A DNA stretch of 64,000 nucleotides from Bradyrhizobium arachidis (GTDB lineage: Bacteria; Pseudomonadota; Alphaproteobacteria; Rhizobiales; Xanthobacteraceae): contig NZ_CP077970.1 in NCBI RefSeq assembly GCF_024758505.1, positions 5,084,001 to 5,148,000 on the forward strand, in the 5' to 3' direction. How positions within the stretch are numbered: the first letter of the stretch is position 1; every line of letters starts with the position of its first letter. The notes beneath the pieces were generated by a model that did no database searches, was not told where the DNA came from, and saw only the letters and a program-made list of their open reading frames with translations. The position numbers and the translations under genes are program-made. Below are positions 52,539 through 62,300 of this stretch, in pieces.

Positions 52539-53186
52539 ATGCCTGAAGTCATTTTTGCCGGCCCTGCTGGCCGTCTCGAAGGTCGCTACCACCCGGCCAA
52601 GCAGAAGAACGCGCCGATCGCGATGATCCTGCATCCGCATCCGCAGTTTCACGGCACGATGAATCATCAGATCGTGTACCAGTGCTACTACGCCTTTGCG
52701 CATCGCGGCTTCTCGGTGCTGCGCTTCAATTTCCGTGGCGTCGGCCGCAGCCAGGGTTCGTTCGATCACGGCACCGGCGAATTGTCCGATGCGGCCGCAG
52801 CACTCGACTGGGCGCAGACCATCAATCCCGAGGCGCGCGCGTGCTGGGTCGCCGGCTTCTCCTTCGGCGCCTGGATCGGCATGCAGCTTCTGATGCGCCG
52901 TCCCGAGGTCGAAGGCTTTATCTCGATCGCGCCGCCGGCGAACCTCTACGACTTCTCGTTCCTTGCGCCCTGCCCGTCCTCTGGGCTCATCGTACATGGC
53001 GAGAAGGACGCGGTGGTGCCCCCGAAGGACGTCAACACGCTGGTCGAGAAGTTGAAGACGCAGAAGGGCATCGTGATCGACCAGCAGGTCATCCCCGGCG
53101 CCAACCACTTCTTCGATAGCAAGCTCGAGCCGCTGATGGAGACCATCACGGCCTATCTCGACATGCGCCTCGCCAACGTGCGGTAA
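52539..53186 (+). CDS. Alpha/beta hydrolase
   Basis: A 215-residue compact alpha/beta-hydrolase. The N-terminal region HPHPQFHGTMNHQIVYQ and VLRFNFRGVGRSQGSFDHG, the nucleophile elbow GFSFGAW (Ser), an acid near HGEKDAVVPP and the His in GANHFF make up a serine-hydrolase triad. Homologues are called dienelactone-hydrolase-like. The substrate is unknown. The DUF1697 gene starts 10 bp after its stop and is probably co-transcribed. Confidence 0.85.
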   Translation: MPEVIFAGPAGRLEGRYHPAKQKNAPIAMILHPHPQFHGTMNHQIVYQCYYAFAHRGFSVLRFNFRGVGRSQGSFDHGTGELSDAAAALDWAQTINPEARACWVAGFSFGAWIGMQLLMRRPEVEGFISIAPPANLYDFSFLAPCPSSGLIVHGEKDAVVPPKDVNTLVEKLKTQKGIVIDQQVIPGANHFFDSKLEPLMETITAYLDMRLANVR

Positions 53187-53195
53187 GGGCCGCTC

Positions 53196-53708
53196 ATGGG
53201 CGCGTTCGTAGCCTTGCTGCGAGCCGTCAATGTCGGAGGCACCGGCAAACTGCCGATGACCGAGTTGAAGGCGATGTGCGAAGAGCTCGGCTTTGCCGCC
53301 GTGCGCACCTACATCGCCAGCGGCAATGTGGTCTTCACCAGCCGCAAGTCCGAAGCCGCCATCAAGACCGCGCTGGAGAAGCGCCTGCACGCTTATGCCG
53401 GCGCGCCGGTCGGCGTGCTCGTGCGCAGCGCTGCCGAAATGGCAAAGGTGCTCGCCGACAATCCGTTCCCGAAAGCCGCGCCCAACCGCACGGTGGCGAT
53501 CTTCCTCGACAAGGCGCCGCCGGCGGACACGCTTACAGGTCTGCGCGGCCAGAAGGACGAGGAAGTACGTCTCGGCCGTCGCGAGATCTACGTCCACTAC
53601 GGCGACGGCATGGGCACGTCAAAGCTCGTGATACCAGCGGCCAAGTCCGGCACTGCACGCAACATGAACACGATCGCGACGCTCGCAAAGATGGCGGCCG
53701 AGCTGTGA
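53196..53708 (+). CDS. DUF1697-domain protein
   Basis: A 170-residue protein with the DUF1697 signature at its N-terminus (FVALLRAVNVGGTGKLPM, then RTYIASGNVVFTS). The function of this family is not established. Length is normal. It lies 10 bp downstream of the alpha/beta hydrolase gene. Confidence 0.85.
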   Translation: MGAFVALLRAVNVGGTGKLPMTELKAMCEELGFAAVRTYIASGNVVFTSRKSEAAIKTALEKRLHAYAGAPVGVLVRSAAEMAKVLADNPFPKAAPNRTVAIFLDKAPPADTLTGLRGQKDEEVRLGRREIYVHYGDGMGTSKLVIPAAKSGTARNMNTIATLAKMAAEL

Positions 53709-53720
53709 GGCTTCAGATTT

Positions 53721-53779
53721 CGTAGGGTGGGCAAAGCGAAGCCGTAGCTCGAAGAGCGAAGGCGCTGCGTGCCCACCAT
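53721..53779. repeat. Half copy of the CGTAGGGTGGGCAAAG repeat
   Basis: CGTAGGGTGGGCAAAGCG and CTCGAAGAGCGA, then GTGCCCACCATCTCTCC, match the left two thirds of 42275-42412. The closing outer arm is missing. It lies just after the DUF1697 stop codon, between convergent genes. Confidence 0.75.
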
Positions 53780-53810
53780 CTCTCCGCGACTACAGCAGAC
53801 GCCAACTCTG

Positions 53811-54488
53811 TCATGCCGCGAGCTTCAACAGATGCGCGTCGTGGCGCACGAGGAACGCGCGCAGCAATTGCGGATAGTCGGCGCCGACGGCCGTCTTCAC
53901 GCTCGGGCGCTTCGCAAGCTCGGCCCGCCATGCCCTCACCTTCGACAGGTCGCGGAAGATGCCGAGCTCGGTCACTTCGTCAAACACATCGAAATAGCGG
54001 AAGATAGGCGCGAAGACGGCGTCGACCAGGCTGAACGATTGGCCGGCGAAGAACGGGCCCGCACCGAGGGCGGCCTCGACACGCGTGAACTTGGCGATAA
54101 TCGCCTGCCGCTTGCTCTCGAAGGTGGCAGCGTCGGTCGTGGTTTCCAGGCCCCAGAGATCGCCGAGGATCGCCGAGCCGAACTCCATCCAGGCGCGGTG
54201 CTCGGCGCGCTTCAGTGGGTCGTTGGGATGCAGCTTCACGCCGCCTTGCGTCTCCTCGATGTACTCGCAGATCACGTTGCTCTCGAACAGCGCGACCTCG
54301 CCCTGCTCCGTCGTCACGACAAGCACCGGCACCTTGCCGAGCGGCGAGATTTTCAGGAACCAGTCCGGCTTGTTGGCGAGATCGATATCGATCCGCTCGA
54401 ACGGCACGCCCTTCTCGGTCAACGCGATCACTGCGCGCTGCACATAGGGGCAAAGCTTGTGACTGATCAGTTTGAGCGACGCGGCCAT
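53811..54488 (-). CDS. Glutathione S-transferase-family protein
   Basis: A 225-residue protein with a thioredoxin-like N-terminal domain (KLISHKLCPYVQRAVIALTEKGVPFE, WFLKISPLGKVPVLV, ALFESNVICEYIEE) and an all-helical C-terminal domain. The CPYVQR motif (Cys12 region) points to an omega- or beta-like GST that could form mixed disulfides with glutathione. Three copies of a palindrome in its upstream region suggest tight regulation by a dimeric regulator. Confidence 0.88.
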   Translation of the reverse strand: MAASLKLISHKLCPYVQRAVIALTEKGVPFERIDIDLANKPDWFLKISPLGKVPVLVVTTEQGEVALFESNVICEYIEETQGGVKLHPNDPLKRAEHRAWMEFGSAILGDLWGLETTTDAATFESKRQAIIAKFTRVEAALGAGPFFAGQSFSLVDAVFAPIFRYFDVFDEVTELGIFRDLSKVRAWRAELAKRPSVKTAVGADYPQLLRAFLVRHDAHLLKLAA

Positions 54489-54509
54489 GGCTGGGATCCC
54501 GACAGGTTA

Positions 54510-54571
54510 GATGCAACTGCATCAATATAGATGCATCTGCATGAAGCCGTCAAGATCGATGCATCTGCATC
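54510..54571. promoter_or_regulatory. Triple palindromic operator array upstream of the GST gene
   Basis: Three sites of the form GATGCA-N2-TGCATC: GATGCAACTGCATC (54510-54523), GATGCATCTGCATG (54530-54543) and GATGCATCTGCATC (54558-54571). The outer two have perfect 6-bp arms. They lie 22-84 bases upstream of the GST start. The pattern fits binding by a dimeric helix-turn-helix regulator such as MarR or TetR type, not encoded nearby. Confidence 0.75.
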
Positions 54572-54593
54572 AACCAGCCGTGATCGGGGTTTT

Positions 54594-55697
54594 TCAAGGC
54601 CGAGCGATCACCCCGCCGGTCATGGGCATCGGCACCCCCGTGGTTGCCGGATAGGACAGCGGCAGCCCCTTCAGGCCGCGGGCGGCCAGGAAGCCGAACG
54701 CCTGGGCTTCGAGGGCATCGGACGACCAGCCCAGCGTGTCCGCCGCCTCCACCGAGGCCGGAGACACCCGCTCGCGCAGCATCCGGAGCATGGTGAGGTT
54801 GCGGGCGCCGCCGCCGCAGACGATCCAGCTCCGTGGCCGCTTTGGCAGCAGCGAGATGACGCGGGCGATCGCGGCGGCCGTGCAGGCGGTCAGGGTCGCA
54901 GCGCCGTCGGCGGGCGCGACGTCGCCGAGCTTGAGCGCGGCAAAATCATTGCGGTCGAGCGATTTCGGCGGCGGCAGCGCGAAGAACGGCAGCGCCAGCG
55001 CACGGGCGACCCAGGCCTCGTTGACCTTGCCGAGCGCTGCAAACTTGCCCTCGCTGTCGAACGCCTGGTTCATGGTCCGAAACATGAAGTCGTCGAGCAG
55101 CGCGTTGCCGGGCCCAGTATCGCAGGCGATCAGCGCGTCATTGCCATCGATATAGGTGATGTTGGAGACGCCGCCGATGTTGACGACGACGATCGGGCCG
55201 TCCCGATCCAACGATTGCGCCAGCGCGCGATGATAGACCGGCACGAAGGGCGCTCCCTGCCCGCCGGCCTCGACGTCGGCGGCGCGGAAATCGTGCATCA
55301 CGGGAATATGGATCAGTTTTGCCAGCGCCGGGGCGTCGCCGATCTGCACCGTCAGGCGCCGTTCGGGGCGGTGCAGCACGGTCTGGCCGTGAAAGCCGAC
55401 GATGTCGATCTCCTCCGGCACCATCCGGTTCTGCGCGGTGAAGGCGGCGACCGCCTCGGCATGGGCGAGCGTCACGGCGCGTTCGGCCTCGGCCAATATC
55501 CCCGGCCTGGCGTCGCGTTGCGGCAAATGGACGGCCTCGGTCAGCGCCTGGCGCAGCAGATTGCGTTCGGCATGGGTGTAGGGTCGGTAGCCGGATGGCC
55601 CGAACGCCTTCACCTGCTTTCCATCGGTTTCGATCAGTGCAACGTCGACCCCGTCAAGCGAGGTCCCGCTCATCAGACCGAGCGCAGTCAACATCAT
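54594..55697 (-). CDS. anmK: Anhydro-N-acetylmuramic acid kinase
   Basis: A 367-residue ASKHA-fold kinase that phosphorylates and opens anhydro-MurNAc during peptidoglycan recycling. The N-terminal LGLMSGTSLDGVDVALIETDG, the VNIGGVSNITYI motif and DTGPGNALLDD are typical of AnmK. Divergent from tyrS with about 160 bp between starts. Confidence 0.93.
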   Translation of the reverse strand: MMLTALGLMSGTSLDGVDVALIETDGKQVKAFGPSGYRPYTHAERNLLRQALTEAVHLPQRDARPGILAEAERAVTLAHAEAVAAFTAQNRMVPEEIDIVGFHGQTVLHRPERRLTVQIGDAPALAKLIHIPVMHDFRAADVEAGGQGAPFVPVYHRALAQSLDRDGPIVVVNIGGVSNITYIDGNDALIACDTGPGNALLDDFMFRTMNQAFDSEGKFAALGKVNEAWVARALALPFFALPPPKSLDRNDFAALKLGDVAPADGAATLTACTAAAIARVISLLPKRPRSWIVCGGGARNLTMLRMLRERVSPASVEAADTLGWSSDALEAQAFGFLAARGLKGLPLSYPATTGVPMPMTGGVIARP

Positions 55698-55858
55698 CTT
55701 AGGTAAGCCTCGACGTCTCCCTACCCCGACGCCTGGCTTGTATCAAACAAGCACATCTTATAATGCCACAGCGCGCCTCGCGGCGGCAGCCCGATCCGCA
55801 TGGGTTCCGCAACTTGCCGCAATTACCGTAAAATAAGAATGATCAGGCCAGCCGACAG
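55698..55858. other. Divergent intergenic region between anmK and tyrS
   Basis: 160 bp that should carry both promoters. It is richer in A/T near 55740-55850 than the flanking genes. No tRNA-like leader (T-box) is seen, nor is one expected in this phylum. Confidence 0.35.
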
Positions 55859-57112
55859 ATGAGTGCATTTAAATCTGATTTCCTCAATATCTTGAGGGAA
55901 CGGGGGTTCATCCACCAATGTTCCGATTTTGAGGGCCTGGACGCGCTCGCGGCCCAGGGCCAGGCGACGGCCTATGTCGGCTACGACTGTACCGCCCCCT
56001 CGCTGCATATCGGCAATTACCTGACCATGATGATGCTGCACTGGCTGCAGCAGAGCGGCAACAAGCCGATCACGCTGATGGGCGGCGGCACGACGATGGT
56101 CGGCGATCCCTCCGGCAAGGACGAGACGCGCGCGATCCGCACCGTCGCCGAGATCGAGGCCAACAAGGCCTCGATCCGCGGCGTGTTCTCGAAGGTGCTG
56201 CGCTATGGCGACGGGCACTCCGACGCCGTCATGCTCGACAATGCGGAATGGCTGACCAAGCTCAACTGGATCGAAATGCTGCGCGACATCGGCAAGCATT
56301 TTTCGGTCAACCGCATGCTGACGATGGACTCCGTGCGCCTGCGCCTCGAGCGCGAGCAGGAGATGAGCTTCATCGAGTTCAACTACATGATCTGCCAGGC
56401 CTACGACTACGTCGAGCTGTCGCGCCGCGTCGGCTGCCGCTTGCAGATGGGCGGCTCCGACCAGTGGGGCAACATCATCATGGGCGTCGATCTCGGCCGC
56501 CGCATGGGGACGCCGCAGCTTTTTGCGCTGACCACGCCGCTGCTCACGACGGCCTCGGGCGCCAAGATGGGCAAGACGGCGCAGGGCGCGGTCTGGCTGA
56601 ATTCCGACCAGTTCTCGCCCTATGACTTCTGGCAGTACTGGCGCAACACCGAGGATGCCGACGTCGGCAAGTTCCTGAAGCTGTTCACGACGCTGCCGAT
56701 CAGCGAGATCGCAAAGCTCGAGGCGCTCGCTGGCTCGGAGATCAACGAGGCCAAGAAGGTGCTGGCGACGGAAGCAACCGCGCTGCTGCACGGCCGCGAC
56801 GCCGCGAACGAAGCCGCGGAAACCGCGCGGCGGACCTTTGAGGAAGGCGCGCTGGCCGAGAGCCTGCCGACGGTCGAAATTCCGCGTGGCGAACTCGACG
56901 CCGGCGTCGGCGTACTCAACGCCTTCGTCAAGGCCGGACTCGTCGCCTCGAACGGCGAGGCACGGCGCCAGATCAAGGGCGGCGGCCTGCGCGTGAATGA
57001 CGTGTCCGTCACCGACGAGAAGATGACGCTGACGCCGGCAATGCTCACGCCGGAAGGCCTGATAAAACTCTCGCTCGGCAAGAAGCGGCACGTCCTCCTC
57101 AAGCCTGCATAG
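55859..57112 (+). CDS. tyrS: Tyrosyl-tRNA synthetase
   Basis: A 417-residue class I aminoacyl-tRNA synthetase. The HIGN motif is at residues 50-53 (LHIGNYLT), the KMSKS-like motif is AKMGKTAQG, and the C-terminal S4 domain is [28 protein letters not shown]. The enzyme charges tRNA-Tyr. MFS gene starts 58 bp downstream. Confidence 0.96.
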   Translation: MSAFKSDFLNILRERGFIHQCSDFEGLDALAAQGQATAYVGYDCTAPSLHIGNYLTMMMLHWLQQSGNKPITLMGGGTTMVGDPSGKDETRAIRTVAEIEANKASIRGVFSKVLRYGDGHSDAVMLDNAEWLTKLNWIEMLRDIGKHFSVNRMLTMDSVRLRLEREQEMSFIEFNYMICQAYDYVELSRRVGCRLQMGGSDQWGNIIMGVDLGRRMGTPQLFALTTPLLTTASGAKMGKTAQGAVWLNSDQFSPYDFWQYWRNTEDADVGKFLKLFTTLPISEIAKLEALAGSEINEAKKVLATEATALLHGRDAANEAAETARRTFEEGALAESLPTVEIPRGELDAGVGVLNAFVKAGLVASNGEARRQIKGGGLRVNDVSVTDEKMTLTPAMLTPEGLIKLSLGKKRHVLLKPA

Positions 57113-57169
57113 GCGTATTCGCTTTTCACTGCTTGCCAGGGCTCGCGGAAGCGCGCTCCCTGACGGGCA

Positions 57170-58432
57170 ATGGACCAGAACACGCCCAAGGAAAGCGTCA
57201 AGGAAAACGTCAAGGAAGCAAGAGCGCGCGAGCCGGTGCGCGTGGCCCTCGTCGTGCTCGCGCTCTGCTTCACGCTGTCGTTGCTCGGCCGCGGGCTCGG
57301 CGATAGCTTTACCGTGTTCCTGAAGCCGATCTCGGAAAGTTTTGGCTGGGATCGCGCGCAGATCGTCTCGGTCTATTCGCTGACCTGGCTCGCAAGCGGC
57401 CTCACCGCGCCGTTCGTCGGACGCCTGTTCGATCACTCCGGACCGCGCTCAGTCTACGCGCTTGGGCTGTTGCTGCTCGGCGCCGCCTTCCTGATCGCGG
57501 CGCACGCACAGCATCTCTGGCAGCTCCAGCTCTCGATCGGCCTTTGCGTCGGCATCGGCGTCGCCTTCATCGGCATCGTGCCGAACTCGATCCTGCTCGG
57601 CCGCTGGTTCGGCCCACGCCTACCGACCGCGATGTCGGTGGTCTATTCGGCGATGGGTGGCGGCGTGCTCGCGCTGTTGCCGGTCTCGCAGATCCTGATC
57701 GACCATGTCGGCTGGCGCAGCACCTACCAGATCTTCGGCTTCGCCGCGCTCGGCCTGCTCTTCCCGCTGCTCTTGCTGCCGTGGCGGATGTTCGCGTCGG
57801 GCTCGCCGCATATCGTGAAGAAGACCGGTCCCGATGTCGTCGACGACGGCTGGACGCTCGCCCGCGCAACGCGCCATCACGCGTTCTGGGCACTGTTCTC
57901 GACCTTCTTCTTCACCGCCGTCGGCATGTACGCGATCGCCGCCCAGATCGTCGCCTATCTGATCGATGCGGGCTTTCCGCCGTTGCAGGCCGCGACCGCC
58001 TGGGGCTTTTCCGGCGTGGTGCTGGTGTTCGGCATGTTAGGGGTGTCCGCGCTCGACGGCGTGATCGGTCGCCGGCCGTCGGTGCTGCTCAGCTACGCGA
58101 TCTCGATCCTCGGCATCTTCCTGCTCTGGCTGCTGCAATATGGGCCGAACACGATTCTGCTCACCGGCTTCGTCGTTTGCTTCGGCAGCATGATGGGCTC
58201 GCGAGGGCCTTTGATCTCCGCAACCGCGATGAAGATCTTCAGGGGTAAGCGGGTCGGCACGATCTACGGAACCATTTCGATCGGCAGCGGTTTGGGTTCG
58301 GCGTTCGGCTCATGGGCCGGCGGCCTGATCCATGACGCGACGGGCGGCTACAATCTGCTGCTCGCCTTCGCACTTGCGAGCGTCGTGCTCGGCATGATCC
58401 CGTTCCTGGTCGTGCCCGCGTTGCGGCGCTAG
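57170..58432 (+). CDS. MFS transporter
   Basis: A 420-residue major facilitator protein with twelve predicted transmembrane helices. The loop between helices 2 and 3 contains GRLFDHSGPRSVYALG, like the MFS motif A. Members of this branch (OFA/monocarboxylate-type) move small anions; substrate unknown. A charged N-terminal tail (about 25 residues) precedes helix 1. It follows tyrS by 58 bp. Confidence 0.85.
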   Translation: MDQNTPKESVKENVKEARAREPVRVALVVLALCFTLSLLGRGLGDSFTVFLKPISESFGWDRAQIVSVYSLTWLASGLTAPFVGRLFDHSGPRSVYALGLLLLGAAFLIAAHAQHLWQLQLSIGLCVGIGVAFIGIVPNSILLGRWFGPRLPTAMSVVYSAMGGGVLALLPVSQILIDHVGWRSTYQIFGFAALGLLFPLLLLPWRMFASGSPHIVKKTGPDVVDDGWTLARATRHHAFWALFSTFFFTAVGMYAIAAQIVAYLIDAGFPPLQAATAWGFSGVVLVFGMLGVSALDGVIGRRPSVLLSYAISILGIFLLWLLQYGPNTILLTGFVVCFGSMMGSRGPLISATAMKIFRGKRVGTIYGTISIGSGLGSAFGSWAGGLIHDATGGYNLLLAFALASVVLGMIPFLVVPALRR

Positions 58433-58636
58433 GTGTACTGGAGGTTACCTGCAACCCTGGCCGTAACCCGGAAAATTACGGAGACGAAATCTGCGACCAG
58501 CGAGGCCTAACGCCGAAGCTGCAGTGTTTTGCCCTACATGACGAAAAAGTCAGCGCGAAATCACAACGTGCGACTTGCAGGGTGGAACCGAATGCGATTC
58601 AAGTCGCAACGGGAATTGGATGGAAGGGCGCTAATC

Positions 58637-59068
58637 ATGATCTCTCTCTCTCGCTTTCAGCCGGCTCTGTTGAGCCTGTTTCGCTTCATCACGGGTCTGC
58701 TGCTGCTCCAGTACGGCATCGCAAAAATCTTCAAGTTTCCTGTGGTCCCCTACTTCGCCGACATTCCGCCGCTGATCTGGACGGCGGGCGCACTCGAGCT
58801 CGTGCTCGGCGCCGCACTGATGATCGGCCTGTTCACGCGGATCTCGGCCTTCGTGCTGTCAGGCGAAATGGCGTTCGCCTACTTCATGGGCCACATGTTC
58901 AAGAGCGGCTCGCCGGTGTTCTTGCCGCTGCTAAACGGCGGCACCGCGGCGATCCTGTTCTGCTTCGCCTGTCTCTATCTCTCGGCAGCCGGCGGTGGCC
59001 CGATCAGCGTCGATGCGTTGGTCCGCAAGGAAAGCGGCGAGCCGAGCGGCGCCCTGGCAGGACGCTAA
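58637..59068 (+). CDS. DoxX-family membrane protein
   Basis: A 143-residue protein with four hydrophobic segments and the DoxX signature LFRFITGLLLLQYGIAKIF, ALELVLGAALMIGLFTRISAFVLSGEMAFAYFMGH. Members act in redox or thiosulfate-related functions, but most are of unknown role. ATG 58637 is preceded by GGAAGGG; the frame is open to 58529 upstream. Confidence 0.85.
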   Translation: MISLSRFQPALLSLFRFITGLLLLQYGIAKIFKFPVVPYFADIPPLIWTAGALELVLGAALMIGLFTRISAFVLSGEMAFAYFMGHMFKSGSPVFLPLLNGGTAAILFCFACLYLSAAGGGPISVDALVRKESGEPSGALAGR

Positions 59069-59118
59069 ATCTGCGCAAACGACTTGAGACGGCGCCGGCG
59101 CACTGCGCTGGCGCCGTT

Positions 59119-59205
59119 TTATTTTGTTCCCAGCACGTTCCAGATCACGGCCAGTGCTGCGGCCAGCAGCACGGCCATGATGATGCGGTGAACGAAGCGG
59201 TTCAT
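59119..59205 (-). CDS. Very small single-helix membrane protein (candidate)
   Basis: A 28-codon frame with start MNRFVHRIIM, a hydrophobic stretch of about 16 residues (AVLLAAALAVIWNVLG) and a charged end (TK). It is in a gap between the DoxX and AsmA-like genes on the minus strand, preceded by a weak GGTAGG. The amphipathic pattern and intergenic placement suggest a small membrane protein; proof is lacking. Confidence 0.45.
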   Translation of the reverse strand: MNRFVHRIIMAVLLAAALAVIWNVLGTK

Positions 59206-59319
59206 TGCGGGCCTACCCACGCGAGCTCATGGTCGAAAGCCTCGAGCCGATCTTCTTGGGCTGACTCTTTTACGATCTGAACGGACGCAGGCAGGCGCGT
59301 AGCGCCCGGCCGCCTCACG

Positions 59320-62300
59320 CTATCGCCGCGCCGCATTGCAGCCGATCGAGAGCGACCGCGGCGATCCCGCATCGCCCGACTGCGTCGCCAACTCGTCGAT
59401 CGGCGAGTTCTGCTTGCCGGTGTTGAATTCGAAGATCTTGCGGAACAGGCCCGGCGCCATCGCCGAGATCGGATTGACACGCATCACGGGCGCGGCCGGC
59501 GTGCCGACGACCTCATAGGTCACGCCGATCAAGCCCTCCTTGTCGCCGCCGCCGAGGAAGATGCCGAACAACGGAATCTGGCCAAAGATATTGTTCACCC
59601 CGTACATCGGCACGAAGGTGCCGCTCATGCAGACCTGGTTGCCGGGATAGTCGATCGCGCCCTCGATGGTGGCGCCGATCATCGGTCCTTTGACCACGCC
59701 GTCGCGGATCGTGAGCGCGCCGTTGTGCCGGGTGAACTCCGCGCGCAATGCCGAGAACGCCACGCCGTTCTGCGCGCCGTTGGGGCCACCCGCTGCAACG
59801 CGATCGAGCTGGTCCATTCCCCTCACAGAGAAATCGCGCACATTGATCAGGCCTTCCCTGGCCGTCGGCTCCGACGTCGGCGGCTCCATCGCCACCACCA
59901 TCTGGCCGCCGTAAACTTTGTTGGTGGTGTCGGTGAAGCGCAGCAAAGCGCCCGCGTCGTTGGTCTGGAGATAGATCACCTCGCGGCTGCCCTGCGCGCG
60001 CCCACCGCGCAAGTCGGCCGTGACAGGCGTGTTGCTGCCGACCTTGCCGCTCAGCGAGAACGCCTTGATGGCGCCGTTGCGACGCGACATCTTTGCGTCG
60101 ACGCTGCGCATCGTCTCGCCGTTGGAGCCGGCGACCGTGCCGAGCTTGACGTCGATATCGAAGTCGACGTTCTTGAGCTTGCTCTTGCCGTCGTCCTTGG
60201 TCGTGCCTGAGATCGCCGACTTCAGGAAGCCGCGACCGTCGAACACCTCGCCGCGCATCGTACCCTTGACCACGCCGTCGGCACCGCGCTCGACGCGCAG
60301 CGAGGCCTTGTCGCCGTCGGACGGCGAATAGACCGGAAAATTCGCGTTCATGAGGTCGCCGTTCTGATCGATTTCGAGCGCCCCGCGGATCGAGACGCCG
60401 GCACCGTCGACGACGATGTCCTCCAGCCGCGTCGATTGCGCCGTCGGCACCACCTTGAAGCTGGCCTTGCCGGACTTGCCCGGCAGCTTGACCCAGCCCG
60501 GCAGGATGTTGTCGAGCTTGAGCGAGGTCAGGTCGGCTTCGATGCCGAGGCGCGTGGTCTGCTCGGGACCGCCGGCGATCTTGCCGGAGAGCTTGACCGG
60601 GATCGAACCGCTGACGGCGGGGCCCAGATCGAAGCCGAGACGGGCGCGGCTCGCATCGTCGAGCGTGGTTTGCAATTTGACGTCGGCATCACCCTCGGCC
60701 GGCTTGCGGTAATCGAGGGAGGCGGCCTGGCCGTTGATCTTGACGTCGCCCTTGACCTGATAGCCCTGGTTGTTGGCGACGATCTTGAGCGTGTTGGCCT
60801 CTAACTTCTGGTTCATCACCAGCTTGTCGGCGGCAAAGCCGTTGAGGTCGGCGGTGACGGCGTAGACGGTGTCAGCCTTGGTCAGCTCGCCCTTGACCGG
60901 CAGGGCAAGCGAGATGGTCGCGTTGAACGTTCCCTTGCTGGTGTTGGGATCGACGAAGGTCGCGGACAGATCGCTCAGCCGGTCATTGGCGAGCATTTCG
61001 GCGGCCGCCGGCACCGGTCCCTCGACGCGGAACCTGCTGCGCGACGGCGACGGTTTTGGCACCATGTCTGGCACCTCGAAGGTGAAATCGGAGATCGTCA
61101 CCTTGCGCCCTGCCGGCGTGTCGGCGATCCCCTGCCCGATATTGACGGTGGCGGTGCGCCCCGTGACGCGCGCCCGCAAGTCGGCATCATGCACCGACGG
61201 CATGCCGTCGACGGGGCGGACGGCAACGCCGTTGGCGACGATGTTGACGGAGAGCCCGTCGTCGGGGATCGGCGGCCCCTTGCGGGAGAGGTTGCGCACC
61301 GGCGAATTGACGGCGACCTCGATGCGCTGGAGCGAGCCGCGCTCGATCCGCTCGATCACCCACTCACGAAGCTCGGGGACGACAAGCGTCGGCCACATCC
61401 GCTTCATGGCGGACGCCGACATCGGCGTGCCCGCAAAGCCCAGCGTCAATTGCGGCTCGTTGGCATAGTCGACCGTGGCGGTGCCGGCGACGCCGATCTC
61501 GCCATTGCTGATATTGGCCTGCGTCAGCAGCACGCGCTTGTGGTCGGTGTCGAAACGGAAGCCGATCGCGATGCGGTTGAACACCAGCGGCGGCTCGTTG
61601 TCGATGCCGGCGAGCAGGATCGAACCGCCGCTGAAACCGAGCTGCCAGTCCGTGGTGTTGCCATTGGGCGGCTCGAGATGCGCCAGCAGCGTGACGCGAT
61701 TGGCGCCCGCGATGACCTTGAACGGTGCGACCAGCACCCGCCGCCCGGAATCCCACTCGACATTGATCTCGGCCGAGTCGATCCCCATCGGATAGTCGGG
61801 TGTGTCGGTGTCGATGATGTTGCCGGCGCCGGCGACGATCTTGCCGCGGAAATAGGTCGGCAGGCCGTCGCGTCCGAGCTCGCCCTTGAGCTCGCCGGTG
61901 AGCGGCAGGTCGGCATTGTAGGTCAGGTCTTTCGGACGGAGCGCCAGAAGGATGTTCGCCGTCGAAACCTTGTCGGCGCGGATGTCGACCGAGCGCACGC
62001 CGTTCTCGGCAGGCCCGACCGTGACGCGCAGCGACCATGGCTTGGCACCCTCTTCGCCAAGGCTCAGGGCCACGCCGCCCTTGCTGGGTCGGCGCAGACT
62101 GAGGCTGATGTTCTCGAAGGTCCATTTGCCGCCGCGCTGCTGATCGTCGACGATCAGATTGCCGTTCTTCAGGCCGATCTCGTTGAGGTTCTGGCCGTCG
62201 AGGCCGGTCATGCTCAGGCTGTCGAGCCAGTCGAGGCTCGCCAGCAGCCCGCTCTGCGCGCTGGCCGTCGGTGACGCCGCAGGCGTTCCGGTCGCCACAT

